A stretch of 64,000 nucleotides of DNA from Desulfovibrio sp. ZJ369 (GCF_011039085.1 NZ_JAAKEI010000007.1:1-64000); one strand, 5' to 3'. Shown: positions 15,914 through 25,594, numbered from the stretch's first letter. Notes: generated by a model from the letters alone, not told the origin. Made by a program: numbers and translations.

Positions 15914-18010
15914 GTGAGAAGCAACGCGACTTTCCGCCTTGCGGATAAAGACGCTCCGGCATATATTGATTACACTATGCGTCACGCATTTTTCTCAGTT
16001 CAGACCTTGTGGGCGCGGAAGCAGCCTGCGGGAAGGCATATAAGCCCTGCATGGCCGGCCTTGCAGGGGTTTTGCGTGGTCTATGCGCTTCTGGCCTGTC
16101 TGCTGCTGAGCGGCTGCGGACTGTTGACCACGACCGCCGCGGACTCTGCCGGGGACATGGTCGCAGCCGAGCCGGAACTGGATCCGGCCTGGCAGGGCAC
16201 GCCCATCCCCTATGCCCTGCGTATTGAGGTGCGCGACGGTCCGGCCTCTCTGGCGGATAAGATGAAAGCCGCCAGCCAGCTCGCGCAGCTTGCCAAGGAA
16301 CCGCCGGACAGTATGCTGGGCCTGGAGCGCCGGGCCCGCGCCGACACGGAAACCGCAGTCAGGCTGCTCCATTCCCAGGGATATTACGACGGCAAGGCCG
16401 CCTTCAGTCTGGATGCATCCGCGTCCCCGTTGCGCGTGACCCTTGTGCTCACGCCCGGTTCCCGCTATGTGCTGGGCAGGGCCGCGGTGCGTTATGTGCC
16501 CGCGCCCGCGGTGCCGGACGCCTTTAAGGATCGGGTCAGGGTTACGGGCTTTTGGGGGCTTGAGCGGGAAAATCTGCCGCCGCCCTCCTTTCCCGACAAG
16601 CTGCCGGGCGTGGAGATCGGCAAGCCGGTCACGGCCGACGCCATGCTGGCGGCCGTGGAAGCCCTGCCGGAACAATTGCGCCGCGAAGGCTATCCCCTGG
16701 CCAAAGTGGCGGACGCGCGCTACAGCCTGAACCGCGAGGCCCGCCAGCTCAATGCGGACATTGTGCTGGACCCCGGACCGCCCGCGCTCATGGGGCAGAT
16801 ACGGGTACAGGGCGCCAAAGAGGTCAATGCCGAGTATTTGCAGCGCCTTGCGCCCTGGACGCCGGGCGAGCAGCCCTGGGACAGCGCCCTGCTGGATGCG
16901 TATGCCGACACCTTGCGCGGGCTGGGGCTGTTCGCTTCCGTTGAGGCCAAACCTGGCGTGAAGGTGCCCGACAGGGCCGGGCGCGACGACGGCGTGGCCG
17001 TGCTGCCCGCGGATATTTCCGTGACTGAAGCGGCCTTCCGCTCCATCAGCGGCAGCGCCCGCTATGATACGGATACGGGCCTGGGCGTGGAAGGCGTCTG
17101 GGAGCACCGCAATCTCTTCCATAATGGCGAAAAGCTCACGCTCACCGCGCCCATTGCCACGGAAATGCAGGGGCTGAAGGCGGCTTTTGAAAAACCGGCC
17201 TTTCTGGAGCGCGAGCAGCGTTTGCTGGCCTCGGCCTCGGCCCTGCGCGAGGACACCAGCGCCTATCTCAAGACCGCGGCCGGCGCTTCGGCGGGCATTG
17301 ACCGCCGCCTTGCCCGGCAGTGGTGGGGCGGCCTCAGCCTGTTCGGGGAGGGCGGCTCCCTGAAGGACAACGAGCATGAGACCAAAGCCTACGGCGTCTT
17401 CAGCCCGCGCGCGCATCTGCGGCGGGACAGCCGCAACAATGTGCTCAATCCCGGCAGCGGCTCGGAAATCGAGATCAAACTCCAGCCCTTTACCGGGTAT
17501 TACGAAGAAGGCTTCAATGTCCTGGCGGGCACTGTGGAGGCCAGCTTTTATTATGCGCCCTTCAGGAAAAAGAACCAGCCCGACGATACGCTGATTCTGG
17601 CCGCGCGCGTGGAAGGCGGGGCCATGAGCGGAGCGCCGCTGCGCGCCATTCCGTCCAGTATGCGCTATTACGCGGGCGGCGCGGGCTCGGTGCGCGGCTA
17701 TGCCTATCAGGCCCTGGGCCCCCGCGACAGCGAAGATGATCCCCTGGGCGGTCGATCCTACCAGATCGTCAATCTGGAGGCGCGCTTCAAGGTGTCGGAA
17801 CATATCGGCATTGTGCCCTTTCTGGACGGCGGCATGGTCTACAAGGACGAGTTTCCGAGAATCATCGGGGACATGGATTGGGGCGCGGGCCTGGGCCTGC
17901 GCTATTACACGCCCATCGGCCCGGTGCGTCTGGATGTGGCAGCGCCCCTGCGGCGGATTGCGGGCGATCCGCCGCTGCAAGTGTATATCAGCATAGGACA
18001 GTCCTTCTGA
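15914..18010 (+). CDS. tamA: TamA-like Omp85-family outer-membrane protein
   Basis: An outer-membrane barrel protein that with TamB moves proteins or phospholipids to the outer membrane. The 698-residue frame has an N-terminal hydrophobic segment ending in a lipobox-like LLLSGC, about three POTRA-type domains (to about residue 370), and a C-terminal Omp85 barrel with the RGY loop motif GGAGSVRGYAYQ and the strand VPFLDGGMVY. The GTG at 15914 has AAAGAGG upstream. An in-frame ATG at 15977 gives a shorter N-terminus and is an alternative. The stop overlaps the tamB start (TGATG), so the two are translationally coupled. A lipidated N-terminus would be unusual for TamA. Confidence 0.88.
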   Translation: MRSNATFRLADKDAPAYIDYTMRHAFFSVQTLWARKQPAGRHISPAWPALQGFCVVYALLACLLLSGCGLLTTTAADSAGDMVAAEPELDPAWQGTPIPYALRIEVRDGPASLADKMKAASQLAQLAKEPPDSMLGLERRARADTETAVRLLHSQGYYDGKAAFSLDASASPLRVTLVLTPGSRYVLGRAAVRYVPAPAVPDAFKDRVRVTGFWGLERENLPPPSFPDKLPGVEIGKPVTADAMLAAVEALPEQLRREGYPLAKVADARYSLNREARQLNADIVLDPGPPALMGQIRVQGAKEVNAEYLQRLAPWTPGEQPWDSALLDAYADTLRGLGLFASVEAKPGVKVPDRAGRDDGVAVLPADISVTEAAFRSISGSARYDTDTGLGVEGVWEHRNLFHNGEKLTLTAPIATEMQGLKAAFEKPAFLEREQRLLASASALREDTSAYLKTAAGASAGIDRRLARQWWGGLSLFGEGGSLKDNEHETKAYGVFSPRAHLRRDSRNNVLNPGSGSEIEIKLQPFTGYYEEGFNVLAGTVEASFYYAPFRKKNQPDDTLILAARVEGGAMSGAPLRAIPSSMRYYAGGAGSVRGYAYQALGPRDSEDDPLGGRSYQIVNLEARFKVSEHIGIVPFLDGGMVYKDEFPRIIGDMDWGAGLGLRYYTPIGPVRLDVAAPLRRIAGDPPLQVYISIGQSF

Positions 18011-21000
18011 TGAGCGCGCAGAACAACGCGGCCGCGCCGCCGCAATCCTCCCCGCCTTCGCCGCAGCCCGGCGCGCGCCGCTCTTTTCGCCGGGCGCGTC
18101 TTGTGTCGGGCCTTTTGGCCGCGCTGCTTCTTTTGCTGGTGCTGGCAACGGCGGTCGTGATTTTTCTCCTGCGCAGCGACGCCGGGCAGGCCTGGCTGAC
18201 CGAAAAGCTCAACACGGCTCTGGAAAGTTCCCTGGCTGCAAGCGGGCTGCGGATCAAGATCACGCATCTCTCCGGAGCTCTGCCCTTTACCGTGAACTTT
18301 GGGATCACGGCGGCCGACGCGCACGGGATTTGGCTCAATGCGCCGGAAAACAGCTTTGTCTGGGACTGGCGCGCCCTGCCCCAAAGCGTGCGCATTGCCC
18401 TGCTGCAAAGCCGCAATGCTGTTGTTTCGCGCCTGCCGGATCTGCCTCCCGGCCCGGAAGAGCCGCCCAGGCCCCCCCTGAGCGAGCAGGAATTGCGTCT
18501 GGCTCTGGCGGACGCGGCCCGGACCTGGACTGATCTGCCGGGCTTGCTGCCTGCCCTGCGCCTGGAAAAATTCTCCCTGGAAAACCTTGCCCTGCCCCCG
18601 GACATTCTGGGCGGCGCTGCGCCGGGCCGGCCTGACGGAGCCCTGCTCGGCAATCTGGAGGCCGGGTTCGCGGCCGGGGCGGCGGGCGCGCGCCTGCAAC
18701 TGGAGGCCCGGCTGGCCGGTGCGCAGGGCAGGCCGCTGGCTTTGCCCGGCCTGAGCAGCGAGGCCCTGCAAGCCACGGTTACGATCCGGGCGCGGCCCGA
18801 AAAAAACAGCCCTGAGGGGACATCCGACGAGCGGACACGCCTGAATCTGGAGGCCCATGCGGAGGCGCGCGCGGCGCGGCCTGTGCTGCGCGACGCGGCT
18901 TTGCCCGAAACCCTGCTCGGCACGGAAGCCCGCCTGACGCTCGCGCTCACGGCCGGACTGGAGGCCGGAGCCACGGGCCCGGCGACTGACGCGCGTCTGG
19001 GCCTGGACTCTCTGGAGCTTGCCGCCGGCCGGCTCGCCATGAGCGGGCGGGGTGTCTGGCAGGGGGGCTCGGAAAGCTGGCTGGACGGGAAAGTGGACAG
19101 CGCGTTGCATGTCCGCCTGAATCCCGCGCTCCACAGCGCCGTGATTGCGTCCGCTCCCTCGTCCGGAGGCACTACAGACGCGGCGGCCATGTCCGCCTCT
19201 GACCCGGCAAAGGCCGGGCCGCGGGATCCGTTTTCCGCCCTGCGCGCGCCATTGAGCCTTGATCTTGTGGCGCGCGGATCGCTCGGCGCGCCTGATGTCC
19301 GGCTGACGCTGGCCTGCGCGGCCCTGGCCTCCGGCGGGCATGAGCTGGAGGATCTGAGCCTGGTGCTTGCAGCCGCGCCCCTGGCCTGGAAAAAGGCGCT
19401 GGAACAGGGCGAAACCGGCGCGGATCTGGCCCTGCGCGCCCGTTTGGATCAACAGCCCGTGAGCCTTGAGACCCGTCTTTTTGCGGGGCGCGGCCTGCAC
19501 GGCGCGGACGACGCCCTGAGCGCCGGTCTGCGCCGCTTGCATCTGAGCGCCGCGGGCCTGACGGCCGAGGGCCAGGTTACGGCCCTGCTTGTGCCTGAAA
19601 AAATGCCCGGCCTGGACGGCAGCCTGCGCCTCCGGGTCACGGACTGGCGGGCGTTGTCCGCCTTTGTGCCGGGCAACAGGCTGGACGGAGAAGCGGCCCT
19701 GGAACTGACGCTGCGCTCTGCCTCGCAGCAGGGGCAAAACGGGCAGGAGGTCCTGCTCGGCTTTTCCGTGCCCCGCTTCAGCCTCACGCCGGGGCAGGGC
19801 GAGGCTCTGCGCCTGCGCGGGCTGACGGGCGAGGCACGGCTTACGGATGCCTTTGGCCAGGCCAATCTTGCGGCGCGTCTTGCCCTGGCCGGACTCAAGC
19901 AGGGGCAATGGGCCCTGGGAGCCGAGGCCACGGCGCAAGGGCCCCTGCAAGGCCCGCTGGAGGCGCAGATCAAAACCACGGGCGGCGTGCGTTCCCATGT
20001 GCAGGCGCAATGGCGGCCCGGCCGATGTGAGGTGCGGACTCTGGATCTGCGCGTGCCCGGGCGAAAACTGGGCCTGCGCGCCAGACGCGCTCTTGAAGTG
20101 CGCTACGGCGACGCGGGGCTTGCGGTGTCCGGTCTGGATCTGGCGCTTGCGCCGTCGGGCGCGGTGCGGGCGCAAGGCGTGCTGAGTCCGGACAAGCTTG
20201 ATTTTTCCGTCAACGTGGATCATCTGGCCCTGGAGCCCTGGCGCGCGCTTGTGCCCGGCCTGCCCACGGGCCTGGTGGAGGCCCGCCTGCGCCTGAGCGG
20301 CAGCCCGGCCGCGCCCGGCGGGGACTTCCGGGTACGCGTGCATAAGCTGCGCGTGCCGGGCAGCCCGCTGGCGCCCCTGGATTTGGCGCTGGCAGGCGGC
20401 ATCGAGCGTTCCGCCGCGGGCAATGCGCTGGCCGCCCGCCTGGAATTGAACCCGGAAAGCGTGAAGGCTCTGGGCGGCAGTCAGGCGCGTCTGCGCGTGC
20501 GCCTGCCCCTTGTGTTCGGGGCCGACGGCCTGCCCCGGCCCGCGCCGCGGGGGCCCTTGCGCGGGCAGGTGCGCTGGACGGGCGCGGTGGGTCCCCTCTG
20601 GACCCTCTTGCCCCTGGCGGATCGGCGTCTGGACGGGCAGGTGGCCCTGGCCCTGGATCTGGGCGGCACCCTGGCTGATCCGCGCGTGCGCGGCAGCCTG
20701 CGCGTGGACAAGGCCCGCTACGAGGATTTGCTGCTGGGCGTGCTGCTCACGGACATCAATCTGCGCCTGGATCTGGCAGAGCGCGGGAAAAAACCGGGCT
20801 CCCAAAGCCCGGTGGGCGGCATATTGGCCGGGAGCGGCCTGCGCCTGGAGCTCACGGCCGCCGACGGCCTGGGCGGCAGCCTGCGCCTGGCGGGCACGGG
20901 CGACGCGGACGGCCGCAATCTCAGTATTCAGGGCAGCCTCAACCATTTGCGGCCCTTGCGCCGCAGGGATCTGCGCATCGATCTCTCCGGCGGGGCCCAG

Positions 21001-21927
21001 GTCACGGGCAGCGCCTTTGCGCCGCAGGTGCGCGGCGAGATCGTGATCAATCAGGGCGCGCTGCTGCTCAACAAGCTGGCGCGCGGCGGCGGCATCGCCA
21101 CCCTGCCTGTGCAGGACGCCGGCGAAGCGCCCGCGCCTCCGGCCAGGGCCCGGCGTCAGGCCGCGCCCGCCGCGGCATCTCCGGCCGAAGGAGGTAGCGG
21201 CCTTCTTGATATGCGGATTCGCGCGCCCGGGCGCTTTATGGTCCAGGGCCACGGCCTGACCAGCGAGTGGCAGGCCGATCTGCTGGTGCGCGGCTCGTTG
21301 GCGGACCCGCTGATCACCGGCGAGCTGCGGGCCATATGCGGCAATTTCAATTTTCTGACCAAGGATTTCAAGCTCACGCGCGGGGTGATCACCTTTGGCG
21401 GGGGCGCGTTGTCCAATCCTCTGCTGGATATTGTGCTGACCTGCGAAACCCCGGATATCACGGCCCATGTGAATATCAGCGGCACGGTGAGCACAATGAA
21501 GCTCAGCCTGAGCAGCGATCCTTCCCTGCCCCAGGAGGAGATCATCTCGCGCATTCTGTTCGGCCGCAGCACTGACGAGCTGGGACAGCTGGAGGCCCTG
21601 CGCCTGGCCGGGGCCGTGGCCCAACTGGCCGGTTTCGGATCGGGCGGGGCCGGGATCTTCGACTTTACCCGGAAAACCCTGGGCGTGGACGTGCTGCGCA
21701 TCAATTCGGCCTCCGGAGGGCCGGCCGATGATCCGGACGCCGCGGGCCCCAGCCTGGAAATGGGCAAATACATCAGCGATCAAATCTATGTGGGCGTGGA
21801 GCAAGGCATGAAGCAGGACAGCACGGCCTTTCTCATTGATCTGGAACTGACGCCCCGCACCAAGCTTGAGCTGCGCACCGAGCAGGAGAACACCTGGGGC
21901 GGCATCCGCTGGAAGTACAATTATTAG
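18010..21927 (+). CDS. tamB: TamB-like translocation/assembly protein (DUF490)
   Basis: A 1305-residue protein anchored in the inner membrane by a helix at about residues 35-58 (after a proline-rich, basic N-terminus) and spanning the periplasm as a long beta-taco that partners TamA. The body has weakly repeating beta structure. The C-terminal DUF490 region contains ILFGRSTDELGQLEALRLAG, FDFTRKTLGVDVLRI and LEMGKYISDQIYVGVEQG, ending WGGIRWKYNY with the aromatic last residue typical of outer-membrane partners. The length fits TamB (about 1260 in E. coli). The start overlaps the tamA stop. The TAG stop is the first triplet of a TAGAGC repeat terminus. Confidence 0.93.
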   Translation: MSAQNNAAAPPQSSPPSPQPGARRSFRRARLVSGLLAALLLLLVLATAVVIFLLRSDAGQAWLTEKLNTALESSLAASGLRIKITHLSGALPFTVNFGITAADAHGIWLNAPENSFVWDWRALPQSVRIALLQSRNAVVSRLPDLPPGPEEPPRPPLSEQELRLALADAARTWTDLPGLLPALRLEKFSLENLALPPDILGGAAPGRPDGALLGNLEAGFAAGAAGARLQLEARLAGAQGRPLALPGLSSEALQATVTIRARPEKNSPEGTSDERTRLNLEAHAEARAARPVLRDAALPETLLGTEARLTLALTAGLEAGATGPATDARLGLDSLELAAGRLAMSGRGVWQGGSESWLDGKVDSALHVRLNPALHSAVIASAPSSGGTTDAAAMSASDPAKAGPRDPFSALRAPLSLDLVARGSLGAPDVRLTLACAALASGGHELEDLSLVLAAAPLAWKKALEQGETGADLALRARLDQQPVSLETRLFAGRGLHGADDALSAGLRRLHLSAAGLTAEGQVTALLVPEKMPGLDGSLRLRVTDWRALSAFVPGNRLDGEAALELTLRSASQQGQNGQEVLLGFSVPRFSLTPGQGEALRLRGLTGEARLTDAFGQANLAARLALAGLKQGQWALGAEATAQGPLQGPLEAQIKTTGGVRSHVQAQWRPGRCEVRTLDLRVPGRKLGLRARRALEVRYGDAGLAVSGLDLALAPSGAVRAQGVLSPDKLDFSVNVDHLALEPWRALVPGLPTGLVEARLRLSGSPAAPGGDFRVRVHKLRVPGSPLAPLDLALAGGIERSAAGNALAARLELNPESVKALGGSQARLRVRLPLVFGADGLPRPAPRGPLRGQVRWTGAVGPLWTLLPLADRRLDGQVALALDLGGTLADPRVRGSLRVDKARYEDLLLGVLLTDINLRLDLAERGKKPGSQSPVGGILAGSGLRLELTAADGLGGSLRLAGTGDADGRNLSIQGSLNHLRPLRRRDLRIDLSGGAQVTGSAFAPQVRGEIVINQGALLLNKLARGGGIATLPVQDAGEAPAPPARARRQAAPAAASPAEGGSGLLDMRIRAPGRFMVQGHGLTSEWQADLLVRGSLADPLITGELRAICGNFNFLTKDFKLTRGVITFGGGALSNPLLDIVLTCETPDITAHVNISGTVSTMKLSLSSDPSLPQEEIISRILFGRSTDELGQLEALRLAGAVAQLAGFGSGGAGIFDFTRKTLGVDVLRINSASGGPADDPDAAGPSLEMGKYISDQIYVGVEQGMKQDSTAFLIDLELTPRTKLELRTEQENTWGGIRWKYNY

Positions 21928-22146
21928 AGCGTCTTGCTCATGAAATTAGCTAAACGCCCTACTAGAGCATTTTTTGATTGAAAATATCCATTTTCAATCA
22001 CTTCGCTGCCATCATTTCGCGTCCAGGCTTCAGCCGTTGCGACGAAGGAAGCTACGGATGGAGACAGCAATTAGTTACCACAAAAAACATGCAACGAAAC
22101 CGCTGTCGCCAGAGCGTTTAGCTAATTTCATGAGCAAAACGCTCTA
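21925..22146. repeat. Mosaic palindromic repeat, copy 8
   Basis: Starts at the tamB stop (TAGAGCG), then a GCTCATGAAATTAGC module, a TTGATTGAAAATATCCATTT hairpin with its TTTCAATCA arm, and a CTTCGCTGCCATCATTTCGC segment shared with 1-144, 53393-53543 and 56679-56839. It ends with AGAGCGTTTAGC...GCTCTA. It fills nearly all of the tamB to RsbRD gap. Confidence 0.9.
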
Positions 22147-22185
22147 ATTAAATGCGTCTGCCCTGGCGTAAATGCGGGGGAGGGC

Positions 22186-22214
22186 TTGACGCATTTCCTC
22201 CTTCTCCCTTATAT
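22186..22214 (+). promoter_or_regulatory. Predicted promoter of the RsbRD-dsrMKJOP unit
   Basis: TTGACG and TTATAT are separated by 17 bp, about 35 bp upstream of the start. A 7-bp inverted repeat CCTTCTC/GAGAAGG (22200-22221) overlaps the -10 box and could be an operator. Confidence 0.6.
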
Positions 22215-22249
22215 GAGAAGGTCATCTTTACACCCCCTCCGTGGTACGC

Positions 22250-22798
22250 ATGAACGCACTGGAACTTTTTCGCAGCCATAGACAGGAAGTGGCACGCCTC
22301 TGGACAGAGGCGGTCTATTCGACATATCCATTTGAAACAAAAGGGTTTCTTCGCACACGAGAGGATCCTTTCGGCAATCCCGTGGCGCACATGACCAGGG
22401 AGGCGGCGGCGGCGGTTTACGATGCCGTGGCCGGCGAAGACGTGGACATGGAAACAGTGAAGGGCGCGCTGGAGCGTTTCGTCAAACTGCGCGCCGTGCA
22501 GCAATACCTGCCCAGTCAGGGGCTCGGCGTGTTTTATCTCATGAAGCCCATTTTGCGGCAGCGCCTTTTGCCTCTGTGTGCCGCTCAAGGGGAGCTTGAC
22601 GCCTATCTGGAGGCGGAATCGCGCCTGGACAGCCTGACGCTGCTGGCGTTTGACATCTATGTTGCGGCGCGTGAAACCCTCGCGGAGTCACGCATCAAGG
22701 AAATACGCAACCAGCACGCGCAGCTGGCGCGCTGGGCGCAGCAATTGGAGAACGGCCCGTCCGATCCGCCCGGCTCATCCGGCACGGAGGGGCACTGA
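22250..22798 (+). CDS. RsbRD N-terminal-domain protein heading the dsr operon
   Basis: A 182-residue soluble protein matching the RsbRD_N domain, the sensor-like helical domain found on RsbR-type stress regulators. Diagnostic stretches: RQEVARLWTEAVYSTYP, EDPFGNPVAHM, then FVKLRAVQQYLPSQGLGVF. There is no STAS, kinase or DNA-binding domain, so it is a stand-alone sensor domain. ATG 22250 is used; a GTG nine bases upstream is possible. It lies between the predicted promoter and dsrM, 102 bp from dsrM, with a perfect hairpin in that gap. A role in sensing or protein interaction for DsrMKJOP is inferred from position only. Confidence 0.8.
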   Translation: MNALELFRSHRQEVARLWTEAVYSTYPFETKGFLRTREDPFGNPVAHMTREAAAAVYDAVAGEDVDMETVKGALERFVKLRAVQQYLPSQGLGVFYLMKPILRQRLLPLCAAQGELDAYLEAESRLDSLTLLAFDIYVAARETLAESRIKEIRNQHAQLARWAQQLENGPSDPPGSSGTEGH

Positions 22799-22846
22799 CG
22801 CCGCCAGGGCATGGCGCGGTGCAAGACGCCTGGAATGACTGTTCTT

Positions 22847-22873
22847 CTCAAAAGCCCGCTGGGGGCTTTTGAG
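22847..22873 (+). other. Perfect hairpin between the RsbRD gene and dsrM
   Basis: CTCAAAAGCCC and GGGCTTTTGAG form an 11-bp stem with a 5-nt loop, 27 bp before the dsrM start. There is no T-run, so it is not a canonical terminator. It could stabilise or process the dsrMKJOP transcript. Confidence 0.6.
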
Positions 22874-22900
22874 ACAACTTTAGTGGAAGTGAGGTAGGGA

Positions 22901-23920
22901 ATGTTTTCATCATTACTGCTGGTGCTGCTCACAGGAGCCGTCGCCTGGGCGGGAGCGGCCGCGGGGTTCGCCACCCTGTTCGGCGTGGCGCTGCCGTATG
23001 TGGCGGCGGTCGTCTTTATTGTCGGCATGGTCTGGCGCATGGTCTACTGGGCCAAATCGCCGGTGCCCTTCCGCATTCCCACCACCGGCGGGCAGGAACA
23101 GTCGCTTGATTTCATCAGGCAGAACAAGATCGACTGTCCCAGCACGACCTGGGGCGTGGTGAAGCGCATGTTTCTGGAAGTCTTTTTCTTCCGCTCCCTG
23201 TTCCGCAATACCGTGGCCGACGTGCGCGAAAACGATCCCGTGAGCAACGGGCCGCGCAACATCTATTACTCTTCCCTGTGGCTGTGGTTTTTCGCCCTGC
23301 TCTTCCACTACTGCTTCCTGCTGATCTTCATCCGCCATTTCCGCTTCTTCGTGGAGCCGGTGCCCGCGGCCGTCACTTTTCTGGAATCCATTGACGGGAT
23401 CATGCAGGTGGGCTCGCCGCGCTTTTACTGGACCGGCGGCCTGGTGCTCGTGGCCCTGCTCTTTCTTCTGGGGCGGCGGCTTTTCAATCGCCGCCTGCGC
23501 TACCTCTCCCTGCTCAATGACTATTTCCCGCTCTGGCTGCTGATCGGCATCGCGGGCACGGGTCTCTGCCTGCGCTACTTCGACAAGACCGAAATCGCCC
23601 AGGTCAAGGTGTTCATCATGGGGTTGGTGCGCTTTGCGCCCGTAGCGCCCGATGGCATCAATGCCATGTTCTTCGTGCACCTTACCCTGGTCAGCGTGCT
23701 GCTGATTTACTTCCCCTTCTCCAAGCTCGCGCATATGCCGGGCGTGTTCTTCAGCCCCACCCGCAACATGGCCAACAATTCGCGGCGGGTGCGGCACATC
23801 AATCCCTGGAATCCGCCCAAGCAGTACTTCACCTACGCCGAATACGAGGATGCCTACCGCGACGCCATGGCCGAAGCAGGCCTGCCGCTGGAAAAGCAAC
23901 CCGACAAGGCCGCCGAGTAA
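22901..23920 (+). CDS. dsrM: DsrM, cytochrome b subunit of DsrMKJOP
   Basis: A 339-residue integral membrane protein of the NarI/HdrE-like cytochrome b family, the quinone-side subunit of the DsrMKJOP complex that delivers electrons for dissimilatory sulfite reduction. Two N-terminal helices precede a loop; then YYSSLWLWFFALLFHYCFLLIFIRHF carries heme-ligand histidines, and further helices follow at about 185-205, 215-235 and 255-275 (AMFFVHLTLVSVLLIYFPF). The basic cytoplasmic tail contains NMANNSRRVRHINPWNPP, characteristic of DsrM. GAGG precedes the ATG, and dsrK starts 12 bp after the stop. Confidence 0.96.
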   Translation: MFSSLLLVLLTGAVAWAGAAAGFATLFGVALPYVAAVVFIVGMVWRMVYWAKSPVPFRIPTTGGQEQSLDFIRQNKIDCPSTTWGVVKRMFLEVFFFRSLFRNTVADVRENDPVSNGPRNIYYSSLWLWFFALLFHYCFLLIFIRHFRFFVEPVPAAVTFLESIDGIMQVGSPRFYWTGGLVLVALLFLLGRRLFNRRLRYLSLLNDYFPLWLLIGIAGTGLCLRYFDKTEIAQVKVFIMGLVRFAPVAPDGINAMFFVHLTLVSVLLIYFPFSKLAHMPGVFFSPTRNMANNSRRVRHINPWNPPKQYFTYAEYEDAYRDAMAEAGLPLEKQPDKAAE

Positions 23921-23932
23921 GGAGTCGTAATC

Positions 23933-25594
23933 ATGGCAAAGTTACCTACGCCGCAAATGCTTGTGGCCAGCCGTCCGGCTTTTCCGGAAAAAAGCTGGCT
24001 CGACACCAAGCCGGAATTCACGCCGGGCAGTTTCTGCTACCCGGCCAAGAAGGAAACCATGGAACTTCTGCATATGCCCAATCCCCACGAGTGGGATCCG
24101 GCCGCGGAAGACTGGAATCTGCCCGAAAACTGGGAAAAAATCCTCTGCGACGCTTTTGCCGAGCGGCTGGAAAAACACCGCTCGCTGAAGCTCTTCATGG
24201 ACATCTGCGTGCGCTGCGGGGCCTGTGCGGACAAGTGTCATTTTTTCCTGGGCACCAATGACCCCAAAAACATGCCGGTGCTGCGCGCCGAACTGCTGCG
24301 CTCGCTGTACCGCCGCGACCATACCATGCTCGGCAAAATTCTGGGCAAAAAAGCAGGCGCGCGCAGCTGGGACATGAGCGTGGTCAAGGAGCTCTTCTAC
24401 TACGCCTACCAGTGTACGGAATGCCGCCGCTGCTCCCTGTACTGCCCGTACGGCATCGACACTGCCGAAATCACCATGATCGTGCGCGAACTGCTGCATG
24501 AGGTGGGCCTGGGCATTCACTGGATCATGGATCCGGTCAAAAATTGCAGTTTCACGGGCAACCATCTGGGCATCCAGCCTCACTCCTTTGTGGAAATCGT
24601 GGAAATGCTGGCCGACGACTGCGAAACCGTGACCGGCATCCGGCCCAAGACGCCCTTCAACAAAAAGAATGCCGAAATCCTCTTCATTACGCCATCGGGC
24701 GACGTGTTCGCGGATCCGGGCATCTATACCTTCATGGGCTATCTGCTGCTCTTCCACGAGCTGGATCTGGACTACACCTTTTCCACCTATGCCTCGGAAG
24801 GCGGCAACTTCGGTTCCTTCACCTCGTTCAACATGGCCAAGAAGCTCAACGCCAAGATGTACGCCGAAGCCGCCCGCCTGAACGTCAAATGGATCCTGGG
24901 CGGCGAGTGCGGGCACATGTGGCGCGTGATCAATCAGTACATGGATACCTACAACGGCCCTGCTCCGTCCAACATGGAAATTCCGGTCTCGCCCGTCACG
25001 GGCACGGTGTTCAGCAATGCCGCATCCACCAAGATGGTCCACATTGCCGAGTTCACGGCCGATCTGATCCACCACAACAAGCTCAAGCTGGATCCGAGCC
25101 GCAACGATTATCTGGTCACCACCTTCCACGACTCCTGCAACCCTGCGCGCGGCATGGGCCTGCTTGAGGAGCCCCGCTATGTGCTCAAGGCCGTCTGCAA
25201 CAACTTCGTGGAAATGCCCGAAAACACCATCCGCGAGCAGACCTTCTGCTGCGGCGCGGGTTCGGGCCTGAACACCGAGGAAATCATGGAACTGCGCATG
25301 CGCGCGGGCATGCCACGCGGCAACGCCCTGCGCTATGTGCAGCAGAAATACGGCGTCAATCACATGGCCTGCGTCTGCGCCATCGACCGCGCCACCCTGC
25401 CGCCGCTGGCCGATTACTGGGCGCCTGGGGTTTCGGTGAGCGGCTTGCATGAGCTCGTCGGCAACGCCCTGGTCATGAAGGGCGAGAGCAAGCGCACCAT
25501 GAATCTGCGCCAGGAAGACCTGCCCGGCGTGGCGGAGGACGAGCCGGAGGAAAGCCCGGCGGATGCGCCCCGGGCGCAGGGGGAGGGCCAATAA
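23933..25594 (+). CDS. dsrK: DsrK, HdrD-like iron-sulfur subunit
   Basis: A 553-residue cytoplasmic-face subunit related to heterodisulfide reductase HdrD, which passes electrons to DsrC persulfide/trisulfide. Two [4Fe-4S] ferredoxin motifs are CVRCGACADKCHFF (around residue 94) and CTECRRCSLYCPYGI. The catalytic cysteine-rich (CCG) part has GGECGHMWR, FHDSCNPARG, CCGAGSGLN and CVCAID. Length fits DsrK. AAGGAG precedes the ATG. The stop codon is directly followed by the dsrJ ATG, indicating tight coupling. Confidence 0.97.
   Translation: MAKLPTPQMLVASRPAFPEKSWLDTKPEFTPGSFCYPAKKETMELLHMPNPHEWDPAAEDWNLPENWEKILCDAFAERLEKHRSLKLFMDICVRCGACADKCHFFLGTNDPKNMPVLRAELLRSLYRRDHTMLGKILGKKAGARSWDMSVVKELFYYAYQCTECRRCSLYCPYGIDTAEITMIVRELLHEVGLGIHWIMDPVKNCSFTGNHLGIQPHSFVEIVEMLADDCETVTGIRPKTPFNKKNAEILFITPSGDVFADPGIYTFMGYLLLFHELDLDYTFSTYASEGGNFGSFTSFNMAKKLNAKMYAEAARLNVKWILGGECGHMWRVINQYMDTYNGPAPSNMEIPVSPVTGTVFSNAASTKMVHIAEFTADLIHHNKLKLDPSRNDYLVTTFHDSCNPARGMGLLEEPRYVLKAVCNNFVEMPENTIREQTFCCGAGSGLNTEEIMELRMRAGMPRGNALRYVQQKYGVNHMACVCAIDRATLPPLADYWAPGVSVSGLHELVGNALVMKGESKRTMNLRQEDLPGVAEDEPEESPADAPRAQGEGQ

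Noticed and set aside
15682-15924. Small minus-strand frame upstream of the DsrE-like gene
   Set aside because: It contains the predicted promoter and ribosome-binding site of the DsrE-like gene and has no protein-like pattern.
17905-21804. A 1299-codon open frame on the minus strand opposite tamB
   Set aside because: It mirrors tamB codons in GC-rich DNA; the plus frame has clear DUF490 motifs, while the antisense translation is low-complexity and has no domain.
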